Source of the DNA: Thermodesulfovibrio sp.
GTDB taxonomy: Bacteria > Nitrospirota > Thermodesulfovibrionia > Thermodesulfovibrionales > JdFR-85
Length of the DNA: 7,994 nucleotides
Direction of reading: 5' to 3'
Assembly: GCA_027016675.1 (NCBI GenBank)
Contig: JALUSH010000231.1
Coordinates: forward strand, 1 to 7,994
This document shows, piece by piece, positions 1 through 6,370 of the stretch; the stretch's first letter is position 1, and each line of letters opens with the position of its first letter. The position numbers and the translations under genes are program-made. The notes below the pieces were generated by a model, which saw only the letters and a program-made list of their open reading frames with translations, was not told the origin of the DNA and did not search any database.

Positions 1-75
1 AAATAATTATAACATTAAACAGACCTGCTATAGAACCAGATAACAATCATCAAGTTTGAGCATTCTGAAAATATT

Positions 76-111
76 GGAAGGAAAGAGGGTTTTTCCTTTA
101 TAATAAAACCC
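76..111 (+). promoter_or_regulatory. Purine-rich leader with a possible hairpin ahead of the DHS-like gene
   Basis: A purine run that resembles a ribosome binding site (about 76-89) lies 22 bases from the ATG at 112, too far for a normal Shine-Dalgarno. AAGGAAA (78-84) is exactly complementary to TTTCCTT (92-98), which would give a 7-bp stem with a 7-base loop just before the start codon. A TATAAT hexamer sits at 99-104, but it is only 7 bases before the ATG and has no good -35 box at 16-18 bases upstream, so I do not call a promoter. The hairpin is seen in the sequence. Any regulatory role is inference, and the stem is weak (only two GC pairs). Confidence 0.25.
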
Positions 112-1089
112 ATGAAATCCTACAAGCCCATTTCTTTTAAAAAGGTTAAACGATACTCCCTTAAGGAACGTAAAAGCAAGGTGCTGCTGCAGGCTGCAGG
201 AAGACCACATCGTAAGGGAAACTCTTTGAAGGATTTTGTTGATTCCCTTCCGGATATCCTGGGGGGAGCAGATTTCAAAACTGTTGTTTCCTCCATTGTG
301 AGGGCTCGACAGAAGGGTCGTCCTGTAGTACTTTCCATGGGAGCCCATCCTATCAAGGTTGGGCTTTCACCGATTATTATTGATCTTATGAGGCAAGGTA
401 TAGTTACTGCTATTGCAACAAATGGAGCTGCCATTGTCCATGACTTTGAGATTGCCCTTCAGGGGCAGACCTCAGAGGATGTGGCATCTGAGCTCAGTGA
501 CGGAAGTTTTGGCATGGCAAGGGAAACAGGAAGGCTTCTAAATAATGCCATAAAAAAGGCTGCAAAGAAATCCATGGGACTTGGCGAGGCAGTGGGTGAG
601 TTGATACTGAAGGGAAGGAGCTTCAAGTATAAAGAGATGAGTCTCTTTTCAGAAGCTCGCAGGTTGAATATGCCTGCCACAGTTCATGTGGCCTTTGGTA
701 CTGACATTATCCATATGCATCCAGAGTGTGATGGTGCAGCCATTGGAAAGACAAGTTATCATGATTTCAAACTGTTTACATCGGTAATTGCTGATCTTGA
801 AGGTGGGGTGTTTATAAATCTTGGCTCAGCAGTTATAATGCCCGAGGTGTTTTTAAAGGCGCTTACCATAGCACGAAACCTTGGTCACAGGGTCAAAGAT
901 ATTACCACAGTGACATTGGATTTTATGAGACAGTACAGGCCTATGGTAAACGTGGTACACAGACCAACCCTTGAGGGTGGCAGGGGGATTTATATTACAG
1001 GACATCATGAAATCATGTTTCCCCTGCTTGCAGCTGCTGTAAAAGAGTATATCCCAAATCCATCTGTAAGAATAACAACGAATAGCTGA
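112..1089 (+). CDS. Deoxyhypusine synthase-like protein, catalytic lysine motif not found
   Basis: A 325-residue cytoplasmic protein with no signal peptide or membrane segment. It resembles the deoxyhypusine synthase (DHS) superfamily. A first Rossmann-type block has SPIIIDLMRQGIVTAIATNGA running into HDFE (residues 86-113). A central block is rich in His and Gly (HMHPECDGAAIG, 201-212). NLGSAVIMPEVF (236-247) sits where DHS has its ILGGGV-type NAD-binding segment, and HHEIMFPLLAAAV (298-310) matches the DHS C-terminal VFPLLVA segment. The family normally uses NAD to transfer the aminobutyl group of spermidine to a lysine or an amine, through a catalytic lysine in a WGK motif. The equivalent stretch here (about 276-292) has no lysine, so the reaction is unknown. 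The start is the only ATG available: the frame is open back to a TAG at 31-33 without another canonical start, but the ribosome site is poor. The gene ends 103 bases before argD on the same strand, which suggests polyamine, arginine or related amine metabolism. Family assignment is from recalled motifs. The gene itself is certain. Confidence 0.72.
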   Translation: MKSYKPISFKKVKRYSLKERKSKVLLQAAGRPHRKGNSLKDFVDSLPDILGGADFKTVVSSIVRARQKGRPVVLSMGAHPIKVGLSPIIIDLMRQGIVTAIATNGAAIVHDFEIALQGQTSEDVASELSDGSFGMARETGRLLNNAIKKAAKKSMGLGEAVGELILKGRSFKYKEMSLFSEARRLNMPATVHVAFGTDIIHMHPECDGAAIGKTSYHDFKLFTSVIADLEGGVFINLGSAVIMPEVFLKALTIARNLGHRVKDITTVTLDFMRQYRPMVNVVHRPTLEGGRGIYITGHHEIMFPLLAAAVKEYIPNPSVRITTNS

Positions 1090-1145
1090 CAGCAGTGATA
1101 TGGTCTTTATCCATGGGGTTAGTGAGATTGTAAGAATAGCGAACT

Positions 1146-1158
1146 GAACTGTCAGTTC
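1146..1158. repeat. Perfect 13-base palindrome upstream of argD
   Basis: GAACTG-T-CAGTTC is a perfect 6-bp inverted repeat around one central base, 34 bases before the argD start codon. A direct GAACT copy immediately precedes it (1141-1145). It could be an operator for a dimeric regulator or a small hairpin. It does not resemble the AT-rich ARG box bound by ArgR (TGAAT-type half sites), and no T run follows it, so it is not a terminator. The symmetry is certain; the function is unknown. Confidence 0.4.
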
Positions 1159-1178
1159 TGTGCTCAGGCAAGGATATA

Positions 1179-1184
1179 AAGGAG
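1179..1184 (+). promoter_or_regulatory. Ribosome binding site that sets the argD start
   Basis: AAGGAG sits 8 bases before the ATG at 1193, ideal Shine-Dalgarno spacing. The same frame is open from a GTG at 1160, which would add 11 residues, but that codon has no ribosome site and would place the Shine-Dalgarno inside the gene. The ATG at 1193 is therefore preferred. The resulting N-terminus (MKRLLDEAAKYL) also fits the aminotransferase family. Confidence 0.8.
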
Positions 1185-1192
1185 TTCTTGAG

Positions 1193-2389
1193 ATGAAGAG
1201 GCTACTTGATGAGGCAGCAAAGTATCTGATGAACACCTATAACAGGTATCCTGTTGTGTTGGTAAAAGGTCGCGGTGCCAGGGTATATGGTGATGATGGC
1301 AAGGAGTATCTTGATTTTGTGGGCGGTATTGCTGTGAATATCCTTGGCCATTGCCATCCAAGGGTAGTTGTGTCCATACAGAAACAGGCACAGCGGCTGC
1401 TGCATGTTTCTAATCTCTACCATATTGACTCCCAGATAAAGCTTGCAAGACTGCTTGTTGAAAACTCCTTTGCTGACAGGGTCTTTTTCTGCAATTCAGG
1501 TGCTGAAGCGAATGAGGCGGCTATAAAACTTGCCAGAAAATATGCAAAGGAGCATTACAGTGAAAACAGATATGAAATAATTACGGCCTATAACTCATTC
1601 CATGGCAGGACTATGGCCACTATTACTGCTACAGGTCAGGAGAAAATTCAGAAGGGCTTTGAACCACTTCTTCCAGGGTTTAAATATGTACCCTTTAATG
1701 ATATTGATGCGTTACAGTCTGCCATAGACGACAGAACCTGTGCTGTAATGCTTGAGCCCATTCAGGGTGAAGGTGGTGTAAAGGTTCCCTCTCGGGAGTA
1801 TTTTAAGGAGGTGCGCACACTCTGTAATGAAAGAAAGGTGCTTCTCATCCTTGATGAGGTACAGACAGGTATGGGAAGAACAGGCAGGCTTTTTGCTTAT
1901 GAGCACTTTGGTATTGAACCGGATATTATGACACTTGCGAAGGGTCTTGGTGGGGGCGTTCCTATTGGTGCAATGCTGGCAAAAGAGAATATAGCATCAT
2001 CTTTTACTCCTGGCAGTCATGCCTCTACGTTTGGTGGTAATCCCCTTGTTTGCCAGGCTGCTGTTGCAACCCTTGAAACGATACTTGAAGACAATGCCTT
2101 TATACTGAAGGAGTGCAGTCGTCTCGGAGCGTATCTGAAAGACAGACTATATAAACTTAAAGAGGAGTTTTCGGGTATAATAGTGGATATCAGGGGGATA
2201 GGCTTAATGGTGGGTGTGGAACTTACAAGAGAGTGTCAACCAATTGTGAAAGCATGTATTGAAAAGGGACTTCTAATAAACTGTACAGCTGGTACCACCC
2301 TGAGGTTTACTCCACCCCTTATAATAACTGAAGAGGATATCGATGCTGCCCTGGATATCCTCGCAGACATCCTCTGGAGGCTGTCATGA
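1193..2389 (+). CDS. argD: Acetylornithine aminotransferase (ArgD)
   Basis: A PLP-dependent class III aminotransferase of 398 residues, normal for the family. It converts N-acetylglutamate 5-semialdehyde plus glutamate to N-acetylornithine plus 2-oxoglutarate in arginine synthesis, in the cytoplasm. Members often also accept succinyldiaminopimelate for lysine synthesis. Visible family signatures are FCNSGAEANEAAIKLARKY (99-117, PLP phosphate binding), NSFHGRT (134-140), LEPIQGEGG (187-195), and LILDEVQTGMGRTG (218-231, with Asp221 expected to contact the pyridine nitrogen). TLAKGLGGGVPIGAML (247-262) carries the Schiff-base lysine at Lys250, and HASTFGGNPLVCQAA (276-290) follows. The start at 1193 is chosen by its ribosome site; a GTG at 1160 is the alternative. 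The stop overlaps the argF start by 4 bases, so the two genes should be translationally coupled. The close relatives GabT and AstC are less likely because of the argF neighbour. All key residues are present. Confidence 0.96.
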   Translation: MKRLLDEAAKYLMNTYNRYPVVLVKGRGARVYGDDGKEYLDFVGGIAVNILGHCHPRVVVSIQKQAQRLLHVSNLYHIDSQIKLARLLVENSFADRVFFCNSGAEANEAAIKLARKYAKEHYSENRYEIITAYNSFHGRTMATITATGQEKIQKGFEPLLPGFKYVPFNDIDALQSAIDDRTCAVMLEPIQGEGGVKVPSREYFKEVRTLCNERKVLLILDEVQTGMGRTGRLFAYEHFGIEPDIMTLAKGLGGGVPIGAMLAKENIASSFTPGSHASTFGGNPLVCQAAVATLETILEDNAFILKECSRLGAYLKDRLYKLKEEFSGIIVDIRGIGLMVGVELTRECQPIVKACIEKGLLINCTAGTTLRFTPPLIITEEDIDAALDILADILWRLS

Positions 2390-3291
2390 AGAGGCATTTT
2401 TTAAGACTATGGGATTTTACAAAAGAGGAGATCAATGCCATTATTGAAAGGGCAATAAGCCTGAAGGCTGGAGTTGATGCACAGCAGTGTCCCCTTATTG
2501 GTAAAAGTATAGGGCTTTTATTTGAAAAACCTTCAACTCGTACAAGGGTCTCTTTTGAGGTAGGGATATACCAGCTGGGTGCACAACCTGTATATATGAC
2601 ACCATCAGAGATACAACTTGGCAGGGGGGAAACCATTGAAGACACTGCCAGGGTTCTTTCACGTTATCTTGATTCCATTGTAATAAGAACCTTTGAACAT
2701 GAAAGGCTTGTCAGGTTTTCTTCAGTATCGGACATACCTGTTATAAATGGTCTCAGTGATTTACATCATCCGTGCCAGGCACTTGCTGACCTGATGACCA
2801 TTAAAGAAAAAAAAGATCGTCTAACGGGACTTAAGGTGGCCTATATAGGCGACGGAAATAATGTTGCAAATTCCCTGATAGAGGCTGCAGGCAGGATGGG
2901 TTTTTCCTTAAATGTGGCATGTCCTGAAGGGTATGAGCCAGATGCACAGGTGATAGAAGAAGCAAGAGGTGGTGAGGGAGAGATTATCATACTGAGAGAC
3001 CCGAAAGAGGCAGCCGGCCGTTCAGATGTCATATATACTGATGTGTGGGTCAGCATGGGGCAGGAGGCAGAAAAGGATAAAAAGAAAAAGAGGTTTCTCC
3101 CTTATCAGGTAAATGCCCAGCTTATTGGATGTGCCAGGGAGGATGTGATCGTAATGCATTGTCTGCCTGCTCACAGGGGCGAGGAGATAACCGATGAGGT
3201 GCTGGATGGCCCATCAAGTGTGGTTTTTGATCAGGCAGAGAATCGGCTTCATGCACAGAAGGCTCTGCTTGAGATGTTACTGGCTCAATAG
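2386..3291 (+). CDS. argF: Ornithine carbamoyltransferase (ArgF)
   Basis: A 301-residue cytoplasmic enzyme making citrulline from ornithine and carbamoyl phosphate, typically as a trimer. The carbamoyl-phosphate loop is intact: FEKPSTRTRVSFEVG (46-60, with Ser50-Thr-Arg-Thr-Arg54). HPCQALADLMT follows (128-138), then GDGNNVANS (155-163) opening the second domain. The ornithine-binding signature DVWVSMGQE (219-227) includes the SMG loop that separates this enzyme from aspartate carbamoyltransferase. MHCLPAHRGEEI (257-268) holds the catalytic Cys259, and Arg287 lies near the end in ENRLHAQKALL. Length and order match anabolic enzymes. The ATG overlaps the argD TGA (ATGA) and has GGAGG 5 bases upstream (2376-2380). 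Together with argD this forms part of an arginine operon; argG is not next in line, since the cytochrome gene follows after a 116-base gap. The catabolic form (ArcB) is unlikely given the argD coupling. Confidence 0.96.
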   Translation: MKRHFLRLWDFTKEEINAIIERAISLKAGVDAQQCPLIGKSIGLLFEKPSTRTRVSFEVGIYQLGAQPVYMTPSEIQLGRGETIEDTARVLSRYLDSIVIRTFEHERLVRFSSVSDIPVINGLSDLHHPCQALADLMTIKEKKDRLTGLKVAYIGDGNNVANSLIEAAGRMGFSLNVACPEGYEPDAQVIEEARGGEGEIIILRDPKEAAGRSDVIYTDVWVSMGQEAEKDKKKKRFLPYQVNAQLIGCAREDVIVMHCLPAHRGEEITDEVLDGPSSVVFDQAENRLHAQKALLEMLLAQ

Positions 3292-3407
3292 ATTGATGAT
3301 ATGAAAACGGGGTGACTTTAGGATAAAGATTCTTGTAGAATGAATGAATACTTTTTAGTGGATGTTTTAAAAAGGGCTGATAATTTTAAAAGCGGAGTAG
3401 CTCGGGG
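3292..3407. other. Intergenic gap between argF and the cytochrome gene
   Basis: This 116-base gap is the longest in the window and marks the change from arginine synthesis to the electron-transfer cluster, so a promoter for the latter is expected here. I see two small inverted repeats. One is ATTCT/AGAAT (3329-3333 with 3337-3341). The other is a perfect 7-bp pair CTTTTTA/TAAAAAG (3351-3357 with 3368-3374) around a 10-base loop. GATAAT (3379-3384) could be a -10 box, but no convincing -35 is present. Neither hairpin is GC-rich with a following T tract, so no rho-independent terminator is called. GGAG at 3394-3397 is the likely ribosome site for the ATG at 3408, at 10 bases spacing. Confidence 0.4.
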
Positions 3408-4424
3408 ATGAACAAGCAGGGGAAAATAGCAATCTTTTCAGTGATATTTATAGTTCTGCTGATAATCCTTGGTTGTGCAGAATTGAAGCGCTCAAAGCCT
3501 ATCCTTCCCATGAAGGAATATGAGAGGATGATCGCTGGTCGACTGGATGCTGAGTATGTTGGAACAGACAACTGCCTCAGTGCCTGCCATGAGCATGACC
3601 GTATAAAGGCAGCCTTTGATGCCAGTACCATGGGGGCACAATTGAAGAGAGAGTCAGGGCTTCCACTCGTGGATTGTGAGTCCTGCCATGGGCCCGGGAG
3701 TCTTGCTATTAAAGGTATAACAAAGGAACTCGTTGAAGAGAACCTCAAGAAGGGTAAAAAGACGGCCTGTAACTACAAAACCCTTATTGATTTGAATAAT
3801 CTACCCGCACCTGCCAAAAGTCTTATATGTCTAAAATGTCATACAGGTAACGCCACATTTAATCTTCATGAATGGAATGCAGGCGTTCATGCAATGAATG
3901 ATGTATCCTGTTCAGATTGTCATGTTATACATAAAGGACCTGACCTGAAGGTCAAGCCCAAAGAAACAGCAGAGATGTGTTTTAAATGCCATCAGGATAT
4001 TATGGCGCTTTATAATCTGCCAAGCCATCATCCTGTCAGAGAGGGGAAGGTTTTCTGTACAGATTGCCATGATGCACATGGTACCACGACTGAACATCTA
4101 ATGAAAAGGGAGACTGTTAAGGAGACATGCACCCAGTGTCATGGAGAAAAGGAAGGCCCCTTTCTTTATGAACATGGAGACCTGACAGAGGATTGTCTCA
4201 CCTGTCATGTGCCCCATGGTTCGCCCAACAATAACCTTTTAGTTGTGAGGGAGCCCTTTTTATGTCTTCAATGCCATGAAAGCCACAGAATAAATACTTC
4301 TACAGGTGAAGATATCTCATATGACAAAAAAAGGTACTTTTTTACTCGCTGTACTGACTGTCATAGCACCATACATGGCACAGACCTGCCATCCACTACC
4401 GGGAAGGGGAGGTTTACACAGTGA
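3408..4424 (+). CDS. Probable decaheme c-type cytochrome lipoprotein, DmsE/MtrA-like
   Basis: A 338-residue multiheme cytochrome. The N-terminus has a basic start, a hydrophobic stretch and the lipobox ILGC (20-23), so Cys23 is probably lipidated. Ala at +2 gives no inner-membrane retention signal. Nine canonical CxxCH heme sites begin at Cys90, 141, 168, 191, 217, 241, 263, 286 and 315. A tenth site at Cys56-Cys60-His61 is CX3CH (CLSACH). Several more His residues (for example 63, 161, 175, 207/208, 224, 256, 270, 293, 323) could be distal ligands for bis-His hemes. Cys121 is unpaired. Ten hemes in about 310 mature residues, with an IHGTDLP...GRFTQ tail, fit the DmsE/MtrA periplasmic decaheme family. 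Those proteins plug into an MtrB-type barrel and carry electrons between the periplasm and the cell surface. The barrel-like gene downstream overlaps by 4 bases and supports this. MtrA itself is usually not a lipoprotein, so the lipid anchor is a difference. Other multiheme families (c3-like, NrfB-like) cannot be excluded from sequence alone. Electron direction and terminal partner are unknown. Confidence 0.85.
   Translation: MNKQGKIAIFSVIFIVLLIILGCAELKRSKPILPMKEYERMIAGRLDAEYVGTDNCLSACHEHDRIKAAFDASTMGAQLKRESGLPLVDCESCHGPGSLAIKGITKELVEENLKKGKKTACNYKTLIDLNNLPAPAKSLICLKCHTGNATFNLHEWNAGVHAMNDVSCSDCHVIHKGPDLKVKPKETAEMCFKCHQDIMALYNLPSHHPVREGKVFCTDCHDAHGTTTEHLMKRETVKETCTQCHGEKEGPFLYEHGDLTEDCLTCHVPHGSPNNNLLVVREPFLCLQCHESHRINTSTGEDISYDKKRYFFTRCTDCHSTIHGTDLPSTTGKGRFTQ
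4404..4412 (+). promoter_or_regulatory. Strong ribosome binding site for the GTG-started barrel gene
   Basis: AAGGGGAGG lies inside the last codons of the cytochrome gene, 8 bases before the GTG at 4421. The GTG overlaps the cytochrome TGA (GTGA). This strong site supports GTG as a genuine start and suggests translational coupling of cytochrome and barrel in fixed proportion. Confidence 0.75.
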
Positions 4425-6343
4425 ATAGATACGGTCTATTCATTGTTATTGTCACTATTATTCTTTTACCACTGAGTGCCTATACTACTGAGTTAGAATA
4501 TAAATCTGAATATCCTCCCACCTACCAACTCTCAGCAGGATACAATTTTGTTACCTTAAAAGGTGGCAAGAGGGTTGTGGAGTATTCAGAACCAGATGAT
4601 TCCATTACCTTCAAAGGCCTGGTAGAGACCTATCCTCTGCCACACCGCTTTCATTTAGAGATTTATACTCTCTCTGATGATAACTACTATCTTGACACAG
4701 GTTATGCATATAAAGATATTGTGCTTTCAAGGCTGGTAAGTATTGGGATGGTTCACAATCACAGACATTACGATTTCTCTTTTCCCTCTGCTTCACCAGA
4801 GTTTCATTATGATGAACGTAACAAAGGTGATGAATATGAGGAGGAGACATCAAAAACAGAATTCACCTTGAGACTTAAAGTTCCGAATTATCCATTTCAC
4901 GTTTTCACAAGATACTTCAACTATCATAAAGAAGGTACTGTTCAGCAAAGGTCTGCAATCGGCTATTTCGATAATTTAACAAAGACATCTCAGAGTAGAG
5001 ATATAGATTTTGACACAAAGGAATTAACTGTAGGTACCAACGGACATTTCGGGCCCCTTGAGATTGAATACACACACAGGGAAAAGAACTTTATACCAGG
5101 TGCTGACGATACCCTGAGAGACTCCTATCCAGGTAACTACCTGAGACCTGCGGACAGGTTCCCCCATAATTTAATGCCTGAATTAAAGGCTTCTTCTGAT
5201 TTTATAAAGATCCACACCTCCTATACAGGAAGAATTGTTGGCTCTCTGACTCTTGGCAACAGTAGGGCACTAAACCATTTTAGTGGGGCAAAGAGGGAGA
5301 GTTTTTATTCAGGGCTTCAGTTTTCCTATTTTCCTATGCATGAACTGGGATTTTTTATACGATGGCATTATGTCGATCGTGACAATACTGTTGATGATAC
5401 TGCTACTTTAAGAGGAGATAGCCATATTTTAACCTATCCTTTAAGACAATCTATTGACAGGAAGACCCATTCCCTTAGTTTTAACATAAGATACAGACTT
5501 TTAAAGACCATCTCTGTACTGGGTGGTTATACACTTACATCAATAAGGAGATCCGATACGGATGACTGGCCCAGGTTAGGCCAGAATACCACAAGACAGA
5601 GCGTATCTTTAAAGGTATACGGAAGGTTATTAAAGAGATTGAAATTCAGAACCGAATATATTTTTACGGACACGAAGAATCCTGTCTATAATTCAGCGTC
5701 AGAGAAATCACATCTGATAAAGTTAAATACCACCTATACCCCTACTTCCTGGCTTACAGGAACTATTATTTATTATTTCAAAAAGTATAGCAATGATAAT
5801 CTTGTATTTTATGAATATAGTGCTGATGAAAGGCTTGAAAGTGGCGAAAGAGATGCTACGATACATAATTTCCTTGCCCTTTTAACCTTTATACCTCATG
5901 AGAAGACATCCATTAGCATAGGCACAGGTTTTTTTAGAAATAGAATAAAGCAGAGCCTTGTATTCACAAGATTTCAAGGAAACGGAACCCATGATATAGG
6001 CCCTCCCCTTATAGAGAATGGTGTGCCTTATAAAGATGAATCAATACAATATCTTTTATCCATTGCACATAGACTGAATGACAGGCTTGATATTGGCTGT
6101 GATATGCGGTATGTACTGACCAAGGGGGAATTTTATACCAGAACTCAAAAGACCTCTGGTATAGAAGACTTCTCAGAGCTAAATCAGAAGGAAACTGGAA
6201 TAGATCTTAGAGCCACTTATAGTGTGATCAAAGGTGCTTCCATAGAGACTACGCTATCTTATTCTAAATTTAAAGACAGAATCGAGAGTGATAATTCAGG
6301 CAGAGCCTACAGGGCATTAATAATGGTGACAAAGAAATGGTAG
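4421..6343 (+). CDS. Outer-membrane beta-barrel protein, MtrB/PioB-like porin partner of the decaheme
   Basis: A 640-residue protein starting at GTG. Residues 1 to about 22 form a Sec signal peptide (FIVIVTIILLPLSA core). The rest has no hydrophobic helix. It is rich in Tyr, Phe, Thr and Ser in short alternating strands separated by polar, Asp/Asn/Gly-rich turns, for example FHVFTRYFNYH, LKFRTEYIFT and GTIIYYFKKY. It ends RALIMVTKKW: the terminal aromatic residue is the usual recognition signal for BAM-assembled barrels. The size is a little below MtrB (about 700 residues). I infer a large barrel that sheathes the decaheme encoded immediately upstream, as in MtrAB, PioAB and the Geobacter Omb-Oma porin-cytochrome systems. 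Only one Cys is present (Cys560), so the N-terminal CXXC pair of Shewanella-type MtrB is absent. The family call therefore rests on topology and gene order more than on motifs. Another porin or TonB-independent channel is possible, but the 4-base overlap with a multiheme gene makes the conduit role most likely. Confidence 0.75.
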   Translation: MNRYGLFIVIVTIILLPLSAYTTELEYKSEYPPTYQLSAGYNFVTLKGGKRVVEYSEPDDSITFKGLVETYPLPHRFHLEIYTLSDDNYYLDTGYAYKDIVLSRLVSIGMVHNHRHYDFSFPSASPEFHYDERNKGDEYEEETSKTEFTLRLKVPNYPFHVFTRYFNYHKEGTVQQRSAIGYFDNLTKTSQSRDIDFDTKELTVGTNGHFGPLEIEYTHREKNFIPGADDTLRDSYPGNYLRPADRFPHNLMPELKASSDFIKIHTSYTGRIVGSLTLGNSRALNHFSGAKRESFYSGLQFSYFPMHELGFFIRWHYVDRDNTVDDTATLRGDSHILTYPLRQSIDRKTHSLSFNIRYRLLKTISVLGGYTLTSIRRSDTDDWPRLGQNTTRQSVSLKVYGRLLKRLKFRTEYIFTDTKNPVYNSASEKSHLIKLNTTYTPTSWLTGTIIYYFKKYSNDNLVFYEYSADERLESGERDATIHNFLALLTFIPHEKTSISIGTGFFRNRIKQSLVFTRFQGNGTHDIGPPLIENGVPYKDESIQYLLSIAHRLNDRLDIGCDMRYVLTKGEFYTRTQKTSGIEDFSELNQKETGIDLRATYSVIKGASIETTLSYSKFKDRIESDNSGRAYRALIMVTKKW

Positions 6344-6356
6344 TAAACATCAAGGC

Positions 6357-6363
6357 AGAGGGG
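6357..6363 (+). promoter_or_regulatory. Ribosome binding site that sets a GTG start at 6371
   Basis: AGAGGGG is 7 bases before the GTG at 6371 and 16 bases before the in-frame ATG at 6380. Spacing favours the GTG, giving an N-terminus MCSMVSQVRT. The ATG form would lose only three residues and keep the whole signal peptide. An ATG at 6367 is out of frame. Confidence 0.55.
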
Positions 6364-6370
6364 TGTATGT

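Noticed and set aside
99..104. TATAAT hexamer as a sigma-70 promoter
   Set aside because: It lies only 7 bases from the ATG and no reasonable TTGACA-like box is found 16-18 bases upstream (the nearest, TTGGAA at 74-79, leaves a 19-base spacer).
28..434. Long minus-strand open frames opposite the DHS-like gene
   Set aside because: They overlap a clearly conserved-looking plus-strand gene and their translations show no recognisable domain. The same holds for minus-strand frames at 853-1236, 2319-2645 and 3386-3748.
1146..1158. ArgR ARG box at the palindrome
   Set aside because: The half sites (GAACTG) do not match the AT-rich TGAAT/ATTCA ARG box, so it is reported only as an unassigned palindrome.
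1160..1192. Eleven-residue N-terminal extension of ArgD from a GTG
   Set aside because: There is no ribosome site ahead of 1160, whereas AAGGAG at 1179-1184 is ideally placed for the ATG at 1193.
3281..3297. Possible sigma-54 site (TGGCTC...TTGA)
   Set aside because: The spacing between the GG and the second element is off by one and the GC of the -12 element is missing. It also overlaps the end of argF.
3329..3374. Rho-independent terminator after argF
   Set aside because: The two inverted repeats are AT-rich and neither is followed by a T tract, so they do not meet the usual form.
3768..3770. Cys121 of the cytochrome as an eleventh heme site
   Set aside because: It reads CNYK with no second cysteine or CH, so it is a lone cysteine.
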